Source of the DNA: Rhizopus arrhizus
Lineage: Eukaryota; Mucoromycota; Mucoromycetes; Mucorales; Rhizopodaceae
Reading direction: 5' to 3'
Length of the DNA: 64,000 bases
Assembly (NCBI GenBank): GCA_024220505.1
Contig: JAKZZE010000010.1
Span: forward strand, 1,116,001-1,180,000
The notes beneath the pieces were generated by a model. That model worked only from the letters and a program-made list of their open reading frames with translations, did not search any database and was not told the origin of the DNA. Shown one piece after another: positions 1 to 12,729 of the stretch; positions within the stretch are counted from its first letter, which is position 1, and every line of letters begins with the position of its first letter. Position numbers and translations under genes: made by a program.

Positions 1-1466
1 GGGGCTGTGTTTTGATGCCATATGCGTAAAATTGTTTCCAGTGAGTAGGGTATTTTTGGGCGGCAAAAGCCAAGTTTCAGTAATAAGAGAACCGAGGAAG
101 ATTGGGCAAGATGGAGTATGGTGACATGACCTGTTTTGCTAGGCCTGTGGCATTGAAGAGAGTAGTGATTGGACTCATATGGAGGCTGTATCATCCATAG
201 GAGCCGTAGTTTGGTTCATGTCCTTAGTTTCTTCAAGGATGTTCATGTGGCCATCATCGGAAAAGAATATGTCTATATCTTGCTGTCTGTTTATTGTTCG
301 TGCTGGCAGAGTTTCTTGTAAGAGCTGTTTGCTGATCCAGCCCTTCGAATAAAGTATCGGGCAACGGCAAAATTTGACTGGGGCTCGAATGTATTGTAGA
401 GCTCTTTCAATGCGGTTACAGTGATGCGTAAAGCAAGGTTTTCTCGCTCTGCAGGGTGCGGTCAGCATATTTTGGATCACGAAGCACTTGGGGATCATAA
501 GGATTAAAGTCCTCTTTGATGGTTACTTTGAAGCGTTGTAGTTGTTGTCGTAGTTCGTCTTCGTAACCATTGTGGATCAAAAGGGCGACAATGTTACGAT
601 CAGGGTAATGTATGTCAATGATGCGGTTATTATTAATATCCAATTTGCGCAAACGGAAGCATATCTGCCCAATAGGTACTCTAGTCTTCGTAAGCAAGTG
701 GATATATTTAAATCCTTGGTTGGTAGAGGGTGGCTGTAACAGACGTGTGGCAGCTTCTTGTCGTTGTAGGCGTCGTTGTTGTCGTTGGGCGGTCAGTTGG
801 TCTTTAATTTGCTGAAGTCTTTCATATTGGTGCCATGGAGTTGATTGTAAAAGTGTTGTTGTGGTATTGCGAAGAAGAGGGAAATCTGATGGGTTTAAGG
901 GATTTGTAGTATTCGAGGTAGCATTCTGTTGATTTAGTTGTTCCTGGAGATGTGCTGTCTGAGCTCGAAGTCGTTCAATTTCAGTTCTTGCGGAAGCTAA
1001 TTCTTTTGTTAATAGTTGGATCATGTTAAGGAGAGACTGCAATCATTTTGGTTGCTGTTGGTTTGTGTCACTTGGGATGACATAGCACCTTGGAAAGATC
1101 CAGAAAATTCAGGATTCATTGATGTTTGTGTGTTTGCAGGAGTAGACTGCGTAGAATTACAATGTTTAACATAGTTTTGGCTCGGAAGCTACTGCCGCAA
1201 CCATGCAACGGAAAATAGTTGTGGAGGCTCAGATTTAGTAGAACCGTTTTGGTGGAAAGTACCCTTTTTCTCGCAATTAGGACATCTCAGAGATTTGCGA
1301 TGGGACTCGAAATGAGAATAAGTAATTTTTCATCCTGTGATAGGATATTATTAATATTAGACAGTTTAGTGTTGCTATTATTATCAGATATAGCAGAGTC
1401 TGGAGGCATAATTAACGTTCTTTAATGTTTTATTGTTGTTCGTAGTGTGTGTAACGTATAAATTCG
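1..1466 (-). mobile_element. LINE-A, 5' part (ORF1 and start of ORF2), copy 1
   Basis: Matches 17632-19114 of the full-length LINE-A. It holds the start of the endonuclease ORF (about 1-180) and the complete ORF1 region (about 180-1415), all on the minus strand. ORF1 is broken by several single-base deletions relative to copy 2, for example in the C-terminal coding region and around the zinc-ribbon cysteines. Different indels break the ORF1 end in the two copies, so neither gives the whole protein. The 5' end is set by the target-site repeat found in copy 2, equivalent here to 1467-1480. Confidence 0.9.
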
Positions 1467-2161
1467 CGCCAATTATATTTTTTATAGCCGCCAATTTGAT
1501 GTAGTTATTATGCATTGAATTAAATGTCATTTTATTGCTCACAATCATTTCATGTAGTTTGAGTGAATGGTTTTTTTTATTAGTAATAGAATAACTCCGG
1601 TTTAATAATACATTTTGCCCAGATCATTAAATATGGAACATTTTTTTCCCACTCTCGGTAAAAACTTTTCCAAAGACATAGCTTTGAAACAAACAAATGC
1701 ATAATCATTCGCTTTCCATTGGTTATCAATGCACCCCCTTTCCCCTTTAATTTCAAGAACTGACATCACAGAAATCAAATAGGAACAGCTTGCTGTGAAG
1801 ATACAGATTGGTTGTGCAACTGGGCGTTAAATAAATGAAGCTTATCGGTTCTTCCGAATATTGTACCAGTATATATCTTTTTTAAAAAAAGCACGAGAAC
1901 TGAACGTATTGAATGTTAAAAGGATTTTCATTTCTCCGCAATAGAAATCTTCGTTTCAAGGTTAATTTATATTGAGAAAAAAACCAAAAATCAAATGGTA
2001 ATGTATCTGACCGAAATCCGGATCAAAAGCAGCCAACTTCAAACTCAGGACATAAATAAATGGTCGGAATTTTTATTTTTTTTTTTTTTTTAATTATTTT
2101 TATTTTTATTTTCATTTTTTTTTATTTTTTTTTTTTTTCATTTTTTTTTTTTACTTGTTTT
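1467..2161. other. Non-coding spacer, T-rich (copy 1)
   Basis: No gene seen. The stretch between the LINE 5' end and the chimeric fragment is AT-rich. About 2069-2152 is almost pure T broken by single A or C bases. The same spacer is at 19129-19810 in copy 2. Confidence 0.7.
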
Positions 2162-2445
2162 TAATGGCAAACCTTATAACCACATGGACAAGGTCTAAAA
2201 TTCCTATCAGCAATGTCTAATTCCTCCATACAAAGAGGACATTCAAGATCTTCTTCATCAGAACTGTACATTTTTCTTTTTAATTTATTGTAGAGAAAAG
2301 AGGGAAAAAAACATTTTTTCGAAGGAAAAAAGTGCTTCCATCATTTTCTACTCCGATAAACAACACGTCACTCATTTATTGGCAATATCTCACCTTGATT
2401 TCCTTCATCCGTTTCACTTTCAAAATTCAAGAGCGACGGTGATAC
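2162..2445 (-). pseudogene. Chimeric fragment of NOT4 exon 1 and F-box gene, copy 1
   Basis: Bases 2162-2364 are the reverse complement of the NOT4 locus from just upstream of its start through exon 1 into intron 1 (about 29105-29305), differing at about two positions. Bases 2370-2445 are the reverse complement of 27424-27499, inside the F-box gene, and match at all 76 positions. Order and relative orientation are kept, but the roughly 1.6 kb that separates the two at the source is missing. The NOT4 part still encodes the first half of the RING finger but has no second half, so it cannot make a working ligase. Confidence 0.9.
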
Positions 2446-2832
2446 AGTGCGGCTGGTAGATACTATCGATTACAAAAAAAGTAATTGTCAGTCATAGAAA
2501 AATGAAATTGGTTGCAAAAATCAACGAGAATAAATTGATATGCTAATGTACACTTTGTCTGATTTGATAATCACATTAATGACATGCCTTTGTACAACTA
2601 AAGACAATGGTTTTACCGCAAATGCTTAAAGGCACCTAATTTGTTATTCGAAACTTGAAGATATGGCAGAATTATTCAGGCTTTGTCAACTTTTTCCGAT
2701 CGTCTAATATAATAAAAAAACATATAAAAGAAGGCAGTTCTTCATATACCTGCATTTACTTTTTAATTATTTGCATAATCTCTTTTGCTTTAATACATCA
2801 ATCATCCTAATACAAAAGTAATTTGATCCAAT
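2446..2832 (+). promoter_or_regulatory. Upstream region of PDR transporter (copy 1) with TATA box
   Basis: The 390 nt before the transporter start holds a canonical TATAAAAG at 2723-2730, about 100 nt upstream of the ATG. An AT-rich leader and A-rich start context follow. The same box is at 20375-20382 in copy 2. No regulator site could be recognised. The region begins directly at the edge of the NOT4/F-box insertion, so the distal promoter may have been replaced by it. Confidence 0.6.
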
Positions 2833-5800
2833 ATGGATATGCCACTGCAACCAATGCTCTCGGTACACGCTGACCGAGATGAAGAATTTAGACAAACACA
2901 TAATTCATCAGACGAATCAACCATCGAAGAAGTACATCAAAAAGAAGAAACCAACAGTGAAAAAGAATTCTCTAGTCAAAACCATCGCGGTGACTTTGGT
3001 GAAGTCAGTGGAAATGCAGTGAACATTCAAAATGCCATGTCCAACTACGAAGAACTTCGCAGAGAATTAACAACTCAGTCTCGTATGTCACGTATCAAAA
3101 CCACTCATGCCTCGGATGCTGTTGACGTTGCCGAAAAGGGAGATGTCAAGGACTTTGATCTTACCGAATTTTTGAGTGAACAAAATGATCAATCCGCTAA
3201 TGCCGGTATGTATCCCAAACATATGGGCTTGATCTGGAAGAATTTGGTTGTTCAAGGTGTTGGTGCTGATGCAAAGGTGATTCCAACAAATTGGACTTGG
3301 ATCAGAGATACCATAAAGTTCTGGAAATGGGGCAAGCAAGCTGGTAATGATTTCACTATCTTGAAGGGCAACGATGGCTTCTGTAAGGATGGTGAAATGT
3401 TGCTTGTTCTCGGTCGTCCTGGTGCGGGTTGTACAACCTTACTTCGTGTCTTGGCAAACATGCGTGCCTCTTATACAAGCATTGAGGGCACTGTGTCCTA
3501 TGGTGGTATTGAAGCCCAGGAATTTTCCAAGTATTACCGTGGTGAGGTTTGTTATAACGAAGAAGAAGATCTTCATTATCCTACCTTGACCACCAAGCAA
3601 ACTTTGAGCTTTGCCTTGAAGAACAAGACTCCCGGTAAACGTCTTGAAGGTGAAACTAAAAAGGAATTTATCAACAAAATTCTTTACATGCTTGGAAACA
3701 TGCTTGGTTTAACAAAGCAAATGAACACCATGGTCGGTAATGCCTTTGTTCGTGGTCTTTCTGGTGGTGAACGTAAGCGTCTTTCGATTGCTGAACAAAT
3801 GACAACACGTAGTTCTATCAACTGTTGGGATTGTTCTACTCGTGGTCTTGATGCCTCCTCTGCTCTTGATTATGTTCGTTCTCTTCGTATCATGACTGAT
3901 ATCTTACATAAGACTACTGTTTCCACTCTTTATCAAGCATCTGACAGTATTTTCCATCTTTTTGATAAGGTCATGGTTCTTGATGAAGGCCGTTGTATCT
4001 ACTTTGGTCCTACTGCTACTGCCAAGCCTTACTTTGAGGAAATGGGTTTCTACTGTCCTGATCGTAAATCTACCCCTGATTTCTTGACTGGTCTCTGTAA
4101 TATGAATGAACGTGAATACCGTGAGGGTTATAAGAACAAGGTCCCTGTCAACTCGGTTCAATTCGAAAAGGCTTACAAAGAATCTGCTGTTTACAGTGAA
4201 ATGATGCGTGAACGCGATGAATACGAACAAAAAATTAATCAGGATCGTCCTGATGAAAAGTTCCGTCAAGCTTTCGCTGAAGCTCATCAAAAGCATGCTC
4301 CTGTCCGCTCTCCTTATGTCGCTACCTATTATCAACAAGTCAAATCCCTTACCCTCCGTCAATTCCAACTTATCTGGGGTGATAAGGGTGCTTTGATCTC
4401 TCGTTATGGTGGTGTTGTTGTCAAGGGTCTTATCATGGCTTCCGTGTTTTTCAAGATGCCTCAAGATGTTACAGGTGCTTTCTCTCGTGGTGGTTCTTTC
4501 TTGTTCTCACTCTTATTCAATGCTTTAATTGCTCAGGCTGAACTTTCTGCTTTCATGCAAGGTCGTCGTGTATTGGAAAAGCATAAACACTTTGCTCTTT
4601 ACCGTCCTTCTGCTTTCTATATCTCTCAAGTCATTGTCGATGTGCCTCTCGCTATCGTTCAGGTTTTAATCTTTGAAATCTGTGTGTACTTTATGATGGG
4701 TCTCGTACTTGATGCTGGAAAGGTAAATATAAAGCACCTTATTTTTTTTATAGTTTATTAACAAATTTTTCATCTAGTTCTTTACTTTCTTTATTATCTT
4801 GGTTGTGACTAACTTGTGTATGAATGGTTTCTTCCGTTTCTGGGGTGCTGTCTCACCAAACTTCTTCACTGCCTCTCAACTTTCATCTATTTTGTTGATT
4901 GCCGCATTGGTCTACTCTGGTTATCAGATTCCTTATATCAAGATGCACCCTTGGTTAATGTGGATCTACTGGATCAATCCCCTTGCTTACGCCTACAAAG
5001 CCTTGATCTCAAATGAATTGACTGGCATGGAATTCTCTTGTGAAGGCGTTGGATCTATTCCTTACGGCGCCTCATACACCAATGATGCTTACAAGACCTG
5101 TAGTCTTGCTGGTGCTACCCCTGGTGCCAATTCTGTTCTTGGTGATAGTTACCTCCACTATGGTTATGGTTTCGAAACCTGGCAGCGTTGGATTGACTTT
5201 GTTGCTGTCATTCTCTTTTTCATCTTCTTTACTGCTTTGACTGCTCTCGCTATGGAATATGTTGATCTTCAAAAGGAAGGTTCTATTACCAAGGTTTATA
5301 AAGAAGGCAAAGCACCTAAGGAAATGGATGAATCCAAGGCCATGGAACAAGTTGTTCTTGAACAAGATGAAGAAATGGAAGCTGTTACTACCGGTACTAC
5401 CTTCTCTTGGCATCACATTGACTATACTGTCCCCGTTAAGGGCGGTCAACTCAAACTTTTGAATGATATTGGTGGTATTGTCAAGCCTGGTCATCTCACT
5501 GCCTGATGGGTTCCTCTGGTGCTGGTAAGACTACACTTTTGGATGTTTTGGCTCAAAGAAAGGACGATGGTAAGATTGAAGGCCGTATTTACTTGAACGG
5601 TGAACCTCTTGGCCCTGACTTTGAACGTACGACTGGTTACTGTGAAACAAATGGATGTCCATAACCCTAATGCTACTGTTCGTGAAGCCCTCAAGTTCTC
5701 TGCTTACCTTCGTCAACCTGCTGAAGTTCCCAAGGAAGAAAAAGATGCCTATGTTGAACAGATCATTCGTTTGATGGAAATGGAAAAGATTGCTGATGCT

Positions 5801-7284
5801 CTTGTTGGTGATCTTGAAGCTGGTGTTGGTATCTCTGTTGAAGAACGCAAACGTTTGACGATTGCTACTGAACTGGTGGGTAAGCCCAAGCTTCTTTTTC
5901 TTGATGAACCTACATCTGGTCTTGACGCCCAAAGTTCTTACAACATTGTCGCTTCATTCGTAAACTTGCTGATGCTGGTTGGCCAGTTCTCTGTACCATC
6001 CATCAACCTTCTGCTACTTCTTTTCGAGCACTTTGATCACTTGGTTCTCTTGGTCCGTGGTGGTAAGGACTGCCTACTTTGGTGAAATTGGTAAAGATGC
6101 TTCTACAATGATCAGCTATTTTGAAAGAAATGGTGGTCCCAAGTGCTCTCCTAGTGCTAACCCTGCTGAATATATTCTTGAATGTGTTGGTGCTGGTACT
6201 GCTGGCAAGGCTACCAAGGATTGGTCTGAAGTCTGGAAATCTTCCCCTGAAGCCAAGGCCTTGGAAGACGAACTTGAGCAAATTCACCAAACGATCGATC
6301 CCAATCGCAAAAACAACGCTAGCCCATACTCACTTTCTTTCTTCCAACAATTCTGGCTTGTCTACAAGCGTATGAATGTCTCTTGGTGGCGTTGTCCTAC
6401 CTATAACATGGGTCGTCTCTTTAACGTCTGCTTCATTGGTCTTCTTTCTGGTTTCTCTTTCTGGAAGTTGGGTAACACACCTTCTGATATGCAAAATCGT
6501 ATGTTCTCTGTCTTTACCACTCTTTTGATGAGTAACGCTTTGATTATTTTGGCTCAACCTCGTTTCATGCAAGAACGTACCTGGTTCCGTCGTGAATATG
6601 CCTCTCGCTACTATGGCTGGGCACCGTTTGCATTATCCTGTCTCCTTGTAGAAATTCCTTATCTCATCTTCTTCTCCACCATCTTCTTGTTCTGTTTCTA
6701 CTGGACTGCTGGTCTTATGAACACCTCCGATCGTGTTGGTTTCTTCTACATCCACTTTATTGTTTTCTTGTTCTACTCTGTTTCACTCGGTTTCACTATT
6801 GCTGCATTCTCAAGTACTCCTCCTATGGCTGCTGTCATCAATCCTTTCTTTACTTCCATTTTGATCTTGTTTGCCGGTATTATGCAACCTCCTTCTGCTA
6901 TGCCCAAGTTCTGGAGCTCATGGATGTATTGGGTTGACCCTTATCATTATTTGATCGAAGGTCTTGTTGTCAACGTCATGGACAGTATCCCTGTGGTATG
7001 CGATGCTTCTGAATTTGTAAAGATCCCTATTCCCGATGGTACAACTTGTGGTAATACATGGCTGACTTCTTCAATGCTGGTGGTAATGGTTATGTTGAAG
7101 ATAATAATGCAACTGGCTCATGTAACTACTGTAACTACAAATATGGTAATGAATTCTATGAAGAAAGAATTGGTTGGAACTTTAGCATAGATGGCGCGAT
7201 TTCGGTATCCTTTGTGCATACTGTGTCTTTAATATCTTTGCCTTCATGTTCTTTGTATTCTTATTCAGAAAGGCCAAGCGATAA
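2833..7284 (+). pseudogene. PDR-type ABC transporter, copy 1, frameshifted
   Basis: Same gene as 20485-24938, with one intron at 4723-4777. The first half is open and nearly identical to copy 2 (one Thr/Ser change near residue 89). The second half has at least eight single-base indels: losses near 5503, 5950, 7055 and 7186, gains near 5646, 6017 and 6068, and a gain/loss pair near 5556-5563. Two further coding substitutions lie near 6855-6870. As written it would stop just before the second Walker A. The indels fit either pseudogene decay or uncorrected long-read errors; the lack of accompanying substitutions favours errors. Confidence 0.85.
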
Positions 7285-7485
7285 ACTCTTTAAATATTAT
7301 AGAATTCCCTCTTTTATACTGTACATTATTACATACATTGAAAATAAAATAATTAATTAGACAATAATTAATTGAATGTAAAGTGAAATGAGCTTTTCTG
7401 TTGATATTCAAATTCAAATGAAACACATTAGATGATATGAAGAAGATTTTATAATTTTAATAGTCTTATATGAAGATATGTTTAA

Positions 7486-8959
7486 CTAGAACTCTGTCTT
7501 TTTTCCAGCATACGCCTTTTTTACGGGTAATTGATGTGGTTGTTTTTGCGGTTGCGGTTGCAGTTTGCTGCTGCTGCTGTTGTTGTATTTGTTGTATTTG
7601 TTGTTGTTGTTGTTGTTGCTGTATATCTTGTGATTGTTGTGTGTTGTCTAGTATGCTTACAGCATCATCGCCAGCAGCACCTATTGAGTTTTTCCTTGCT
7701 TTTTTTACTTCAATGGATTTCCTTCCTTTTTTCTCTTCAGCCACTCTTTTCTTTTCTTGTTTTTCTTCCTCCTTTGCGCCCTCAAATCTATAAATACATA
7801 AAAATATGAGTATTGTTTTTTATGCAATAAATAAAGATGTTTTTTTCTTACCTTCATTTGCCTTTTTTATTGCTGCAGACGCATTTTGCTCAAATTCACT
7901 TGCGGCCTTAAAATCAAGCATTTGGACTCTCTGTTGTCTCTGGAAGCCTCTAGGTACACTTGCTGAAGTTCGGCTACCACTAGGAGTACGCTGAATAGGT
8001 TTACCAGCAGATCTTGGTTTTGGCTTTGTGATAAACAAACTAGATCCGCCTGCAGGAGCAGCTCTTGGTGGAGGTGGTCGAATAGGTCTGGGGAAGCTAC
8101 CAGAGGTAGGTGTGGTTGGGGGTGAAGCAAAGCTGCTGAATGGATTGGGAACATTAGAAGTGGGAGAAGTGAGAATACGCTTCCCCATTCCTGTTATATC
8201 TGCCATACTAGGTCTCTTTTGAGCCGTCATGATGGGTACATCTGCTCCTTGTTCTGCGCGTTCTTCTCTCTCTGCTAGTGCGGCTAGTTGGTCTCCTGGA
8301 CTGATTGCGTGAATACGATCTTCTACATTTTCTGTTAACATACAGTGTCGTGTAGTTGTTGGTTGCCATTGTGTAAAATCAGGCGAGACATTAGATGGCA
8401 CAGGACGTACTTTAGGATCCAATATCATATATTCTGGGGAGTGAAAGCTAATACCATGTTGCTTGACTGTTATAAAAAATTAGATATGAAATTAGGTTAG
8501 TGTTTTTTTATTTATTTATTTACTGAATGACTTGAGTTTGTTCAAGACTGAATCAGAATGATCCCAATGTTTAATATTGTCAATGTTCAATCTTTGTGTT
8601 TCAGGATATGTTTCAAGGATATTAGCCATGATATTTACAAAATCATCGTCGTCAGTATTTGCTATTTTACAGATCTAACAGCATATTGGTAAACAAAAGG
8701 GATCTCAGTAATAAAACTTTTTTCTTCTCAAACCTCTACAAAACTATTTTTCACGGCAGTCAAATCTCTATGCTTAAAGTGCAAGGATGACAATAAAAGG
8801 TCTAATTTGGTTCGTTTATCTAATTCTGTAAAAGAAGCTGCAGCCATTTCAATCACATCGTCTGAAAGTCTTCCAGCAACATGAGCGCTGTCCCAACCAG
8901 TCTTTGGTTCTTTGAAATGACAGATTTATGAAGTCCACTGGCTTTTGTTCATAAGCCGT
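7486..8959 (-). pseudogene. NELF-A-like gene, copy 1, start codon lost
   Basis: Same gene as 25140-26714. The start codon is ACG instead of ATG (base 8958). Exon 1 has single-base losses near 8910 and 8930. Exon 4 has one near 7776, and the glutamine tract is about 100 nt shorter, which throws the C-terminus out of frame. Exon 3 (7852-8466) is intact. Five substitutions between 8830 and 8960 are all transitions. A LINE-2 poly-A tail lies 16 nt upstream of the former start, so the promoter is displaced. Probably non-functional if the sequence is correct. Confidence 0.8.
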
Positions 8960-8975
8960 TTTATAAATAAATGAG

Positions 8976-11098
8976 TTTTTTTTTTTTTTTTTTTATGTAT
9001 GAGGAGTTTATTCTTGTGTCGCCTTTAGACGTACACTGTAAGAAAGCATTTAAATAGATAGAATAAAAGTATAAATTAATGTGATATCTGATATTGTCTT
9101 GGAATTCTTTCTGATAAAGATTTTCTTGATGCATTCTGCGGAGGAGCATAGTAGCTCTAGCAGCTGCTTCATTTGGTCAAAAGGGCGATCCATCAAAAAC
9201 AAGTTTCCAATGAGTTCGCCAGAGGCACAGTACACCACAGGCGATGCTTGGAAACAATCAAGTTGCCAGTGCGGACGCACTATGGCTGAGATTGCGTGAG
9301 GTCGAGAGATTTCATCAAAAGTCAGACGTGGGGTCTGTTCTAAGAAATGAGTTGAAAGTGTATCCCACATAGGCTGTTTAAGTGGACAAGACCAGAAGAA
9401 ATGTCATCAGATTCGATTGCGCCACACAGCATACATCTTTCATCAGTAATAGTGTTTGGCATGATTTTGTGCAATCGGGATCGTGTTGGCGGCTTGGAAT
9501 GATAGAGTCGCCAAGAATGGTTCGTGCTGGATGCGGAATTGAGGTGTGCCAAAACTGTGTCCAGGATGACTTGCTGGTTCGAGGGTAATGAGAAGGTAAA
9601 CTAGCTAGCGGCAGCTTGTCAATATGACGGAACCATTTTGCTGATATATTTTCAATTGGTGTGCCATCTGGTAGAGGTGAGCTAAGTAGAGAATGAAATT
9701 CCGGTTCAGGGGGAGGGAAACCCAAAGAGAAGATAGCAAGACCAGGTGAGAGATCAGAAGTACTTCTGAGAGCTGTAAAAAAGTTTTCTTCCTTAACGTG
9801 ACATAGTGAGAGAAGGTCAAAATATGTCTCAGATCGATTATGTTGTTTTCTCGATAGAAAGGAGGTGATTGGGGTAAGCTTTCCATCTACATTGCTAAAT
9901 CTATATAAGTCTTTAACCAAATTTGATTTCCAATAGTTGCAAGTGTGATAAGGATCATTGGTAAGCAGTAATGGGCATATACGGCTCAAAGGGATCTCTG
10001 AAGCTGAGCTAGCGTTCAGTGCCGTCCAATCGATCTCAAAATCTATTTGATCAATAGTGTTGAATAAGGAGTTAAAACAACCAAGTCTGTGTAGATCGGT
10101 GGTGCATCACTCAGGAAATAGTAGAGATAAAAATGGTGATGGCGCAAACGACAAGGCACAGAGAGTGTATTTCATGAAGCTGGTAGCAAAAGATTCTGGA
10201 GTGGGTGCTAGATCGGATGAGAGGATCAGTGGAATAAGCCATCGTATCTGCAAGGCAGAATATTGCGTCGACGGGTCCATTATAGCGATACCACCCTCTT
10301 TACGTGGTCGCTGGCAGTCTTGGAATTTCACATGCGGAAAGTTCTTCTGTTTCAAAATGATATAATCACCGTACGTATCCGCTGAAAGAAATTTTGAGGA
10401 GGTGACAAAACCCTTATACTATGCCAAACACGACTAAGGAGGAGTGAGTTGGCAACCATGCTGCGACCTAGTATGGACAACCGTCGCTGTGAGAGGATGG
10501 TAGCATGTTTCTCGATTTTTACAATAAGGCTATCTAAATAACTAGACAGTTGTTGAGCACTACTTGTGAGAGGATATCTAAGGTAAGTGGTAGCTGAAGA
10601 TGCCCGTTTGTCATGCCACTTGATGATTCCGTTAGCAAAGAGCGTTTGTCTCCAATCATGGTGGTCTTCCCCTGAAAGGGAGACAGTTATAGTCTTGCCA
10701 CGATTCAAACGAGCGTTGGAAGCTTTGCCGTATAGAGATACTAAATATAATAGTGTCTGCAACTCTGTAGATCGTGTAAGGAAGACCAGGACATCGTCTG
10801 CATAGGCTAATGCCTTCAATGGTGGCGATGATATTGGCAGGGAGGTAAAATTAGGATGTTGCTGTCTAAGGAATGTAAATCCCGAGATAAGTGGAGAGAA
10901 CCATATAGCACGTAGCAATGGTTCTATTGCCAAATTGAAAAGTAGGGGAGAAAGGAAGTCTCCTTGGCGTAAGCCTCTATCCTGCGAAATCGGTGCCGTA
11001 AGGAACCCATTAACGTTTATACAAAGAGAAGTCCCAAAAAACAGAGAGATAATACTGACAACCAATGGTTGTGTCGTATCCCAACATACTTTAAACAT
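8976..11098 (-). mobile_element. LINE-2, L1-like retrotransposon, 5'-truncated and decayed
   Basis: Minus-strand fragments read as the second half of an L1-type reverse transcriptase protein. Bases 11098-10352 hold the palm with GLRQGDFLSPLLF and the catalytic AYADDVLVF box. Bases 10355-10107 and 9989-9050 hold the thumb/connection region and a C-terminal zinc-binding region with a CMLCG motif, typical of the zf-RVT domain. At least three frameshifts separate the pieces. No endonuclease or ORF1 is present, so the element is 5'-truncated within the RT. The T-run at 8976-8994 is its 3' poly-A tail on the minus strand. Confidence 0.88.
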
Positions 11099-12729
11099 GA
11101 TTCATATTCAATTTATAAGAAATCAGAGTAGTGAATGCTTTACAAAGATTTATTACAGTCTTTTCTCTATTATTCGGTCATAACTAATTCCACTCGTTTA
11201 ACTCAATACAAGTTGTTTTAATATAGCTCCTGATGCAATGAGACATAAATGAAAAATAGATCTACTTAAATAATTATAAACAGTCCACTTGCATAACCAG
11301 AAACAAGTCTTTATACTAAAGTCTATTCATGCTAGATCTACAGCTATAATTAATTAAAGTATCTTGAAAAGGATTTAATTGAATCTACATGAAAAGGATA
11401 TAAATACCAGATACAATAATATTAAATAAAAATATAACTTTTTAAGTCTCGTTGAATTTTATAGTCTTTTTTAATTCTTACGAGATAACACAGGCAGTTT
11501 CCGATCTATTGGAAGTTGAACAAGATGGTGCCGTTGAAATCAGTGAAAACGATACCATCCGAGCAATGCTACAGCGAGAGTTATTCTCTTGTCAAACATT
11601 ATGATATTAACTATAAGATCAGGTGTGTGGTATTTCCGTAGGTTTTGAGAAAAAAATACTTTTATAAAAATTAATGAGAAAGAACTTCAAGGTCTCTTTA
11701 TTCAGAAAAATAAAGTTGAGCCTTTTCTACTGTTAAAATTAAGTGATATTTATACATTTTGATGTCTTGTGTTTTCAGTAATAGATAAATTGATATCCAA
11801 CTGAACATTTCCAATCCTGGTTATCCGGTAAGCTGTATTCTTGGATGTTTGACAATTGAACCACTCGAATGCATCTATAGGCCAGGTGTGTTACATAATC
11901 TATGGCATTTCCTCGTGAAACATCTTACTTTAATATGATAAAATATCATTGCAATTCGGATGTTCTTTGTACAGAAAATGTGTAATCATGTAAAGGAGTT
12001 TATAACAGTTGTAAAGTCACACTTAAAGTTGTTTAGAACCTTTTTTATTATTCCATGTAATATGATTCGATAAAAGTGGTTATATCCATTAGTTCTCACA
12101 TAACTGCTTTTATCCCGGGAACTAGTTTTAAACATATGAGTCTCCTAACTGAGTAATCCGGTGGCGGAATTATACACTCTTCACTGTCTGTGTATTCTTC
12201 TCACTGTATACCTTTTATTGTCATACAGCTGCAATTAAATGATAAAATATGAAAAAATATTGCAAGTACATGTTAAAGGCTTTCGTACTTAATTTAAGTT
12301 AGCTACTCTTACATCAAGATCGTTAGATCTTGTTATATTGTTTCATACATCATTGTAAACGCTTAAAATAATATTTTCAACTCTGTGTGATTATCAATTG
12401 TTGTCTTTCATATTTTGATCTTGCGCGTCGGAATATGAAGTGAAAATTTTTTTTTTTTGCAGTGTCAAAATACTTATTGTAATTTATATATATGGTTTGT
12501 TATATTAATGAATCAGCCCCAAATACAACAAGGTGCAACCATCTAGTATCATATTTATATCATACTAGTGGTTTTAGATAAAATATACAGTGATAAGGCG
12601 TGATTTAATGATAAAAGTAATGTACAAATACGACATGTTGGTTTGTGTAGGTTTGTGTAGTTCTTCCTAGTCGAGACACTTACCAAAATATTCAACAGAA
12701 TGAGAAATAAAACCTTTGAAGTCACTCAA
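11099..12729. other. Gene-free AT-rich stretch
   Basis: No open frame with recognisable coding content on either strand. A short perfect tandem repeat, GGTTTGTGTA twice, lies at about 12641-12660. I see no terminal repeats that clearly belong to the transposase gene next to it. It may be old transposon debris. Confidence 0.5.

Larger units (their letters stand above)
1..8975. repeat. Segmental duplication, copy 1
   Basis: This block is repeated in the same orientation at about 17632-26733. Base 1 corresponds to about 17632, so the left edge may lie outside the window. Gene order is identical: LINE-A 5' part, NOT4/F-box chimera, PDR transporter, NELF-A. Most of the sequence is identical over long runs. 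Copy 1 differs by many single-base indels, a few substitutions, and a net loss of about 100 nt in the NELF-A glutamine tract. The right edge coincides with the T-run that is the poly-A tail of LINE-2. Confidence 0.95.

Noticed and set aside
7058..7360. 100-aa ORF at the end of PDR copy 1
   Set aside because: It is the true PDR frame resumed after an indel, then shifted again; not a separate gene.
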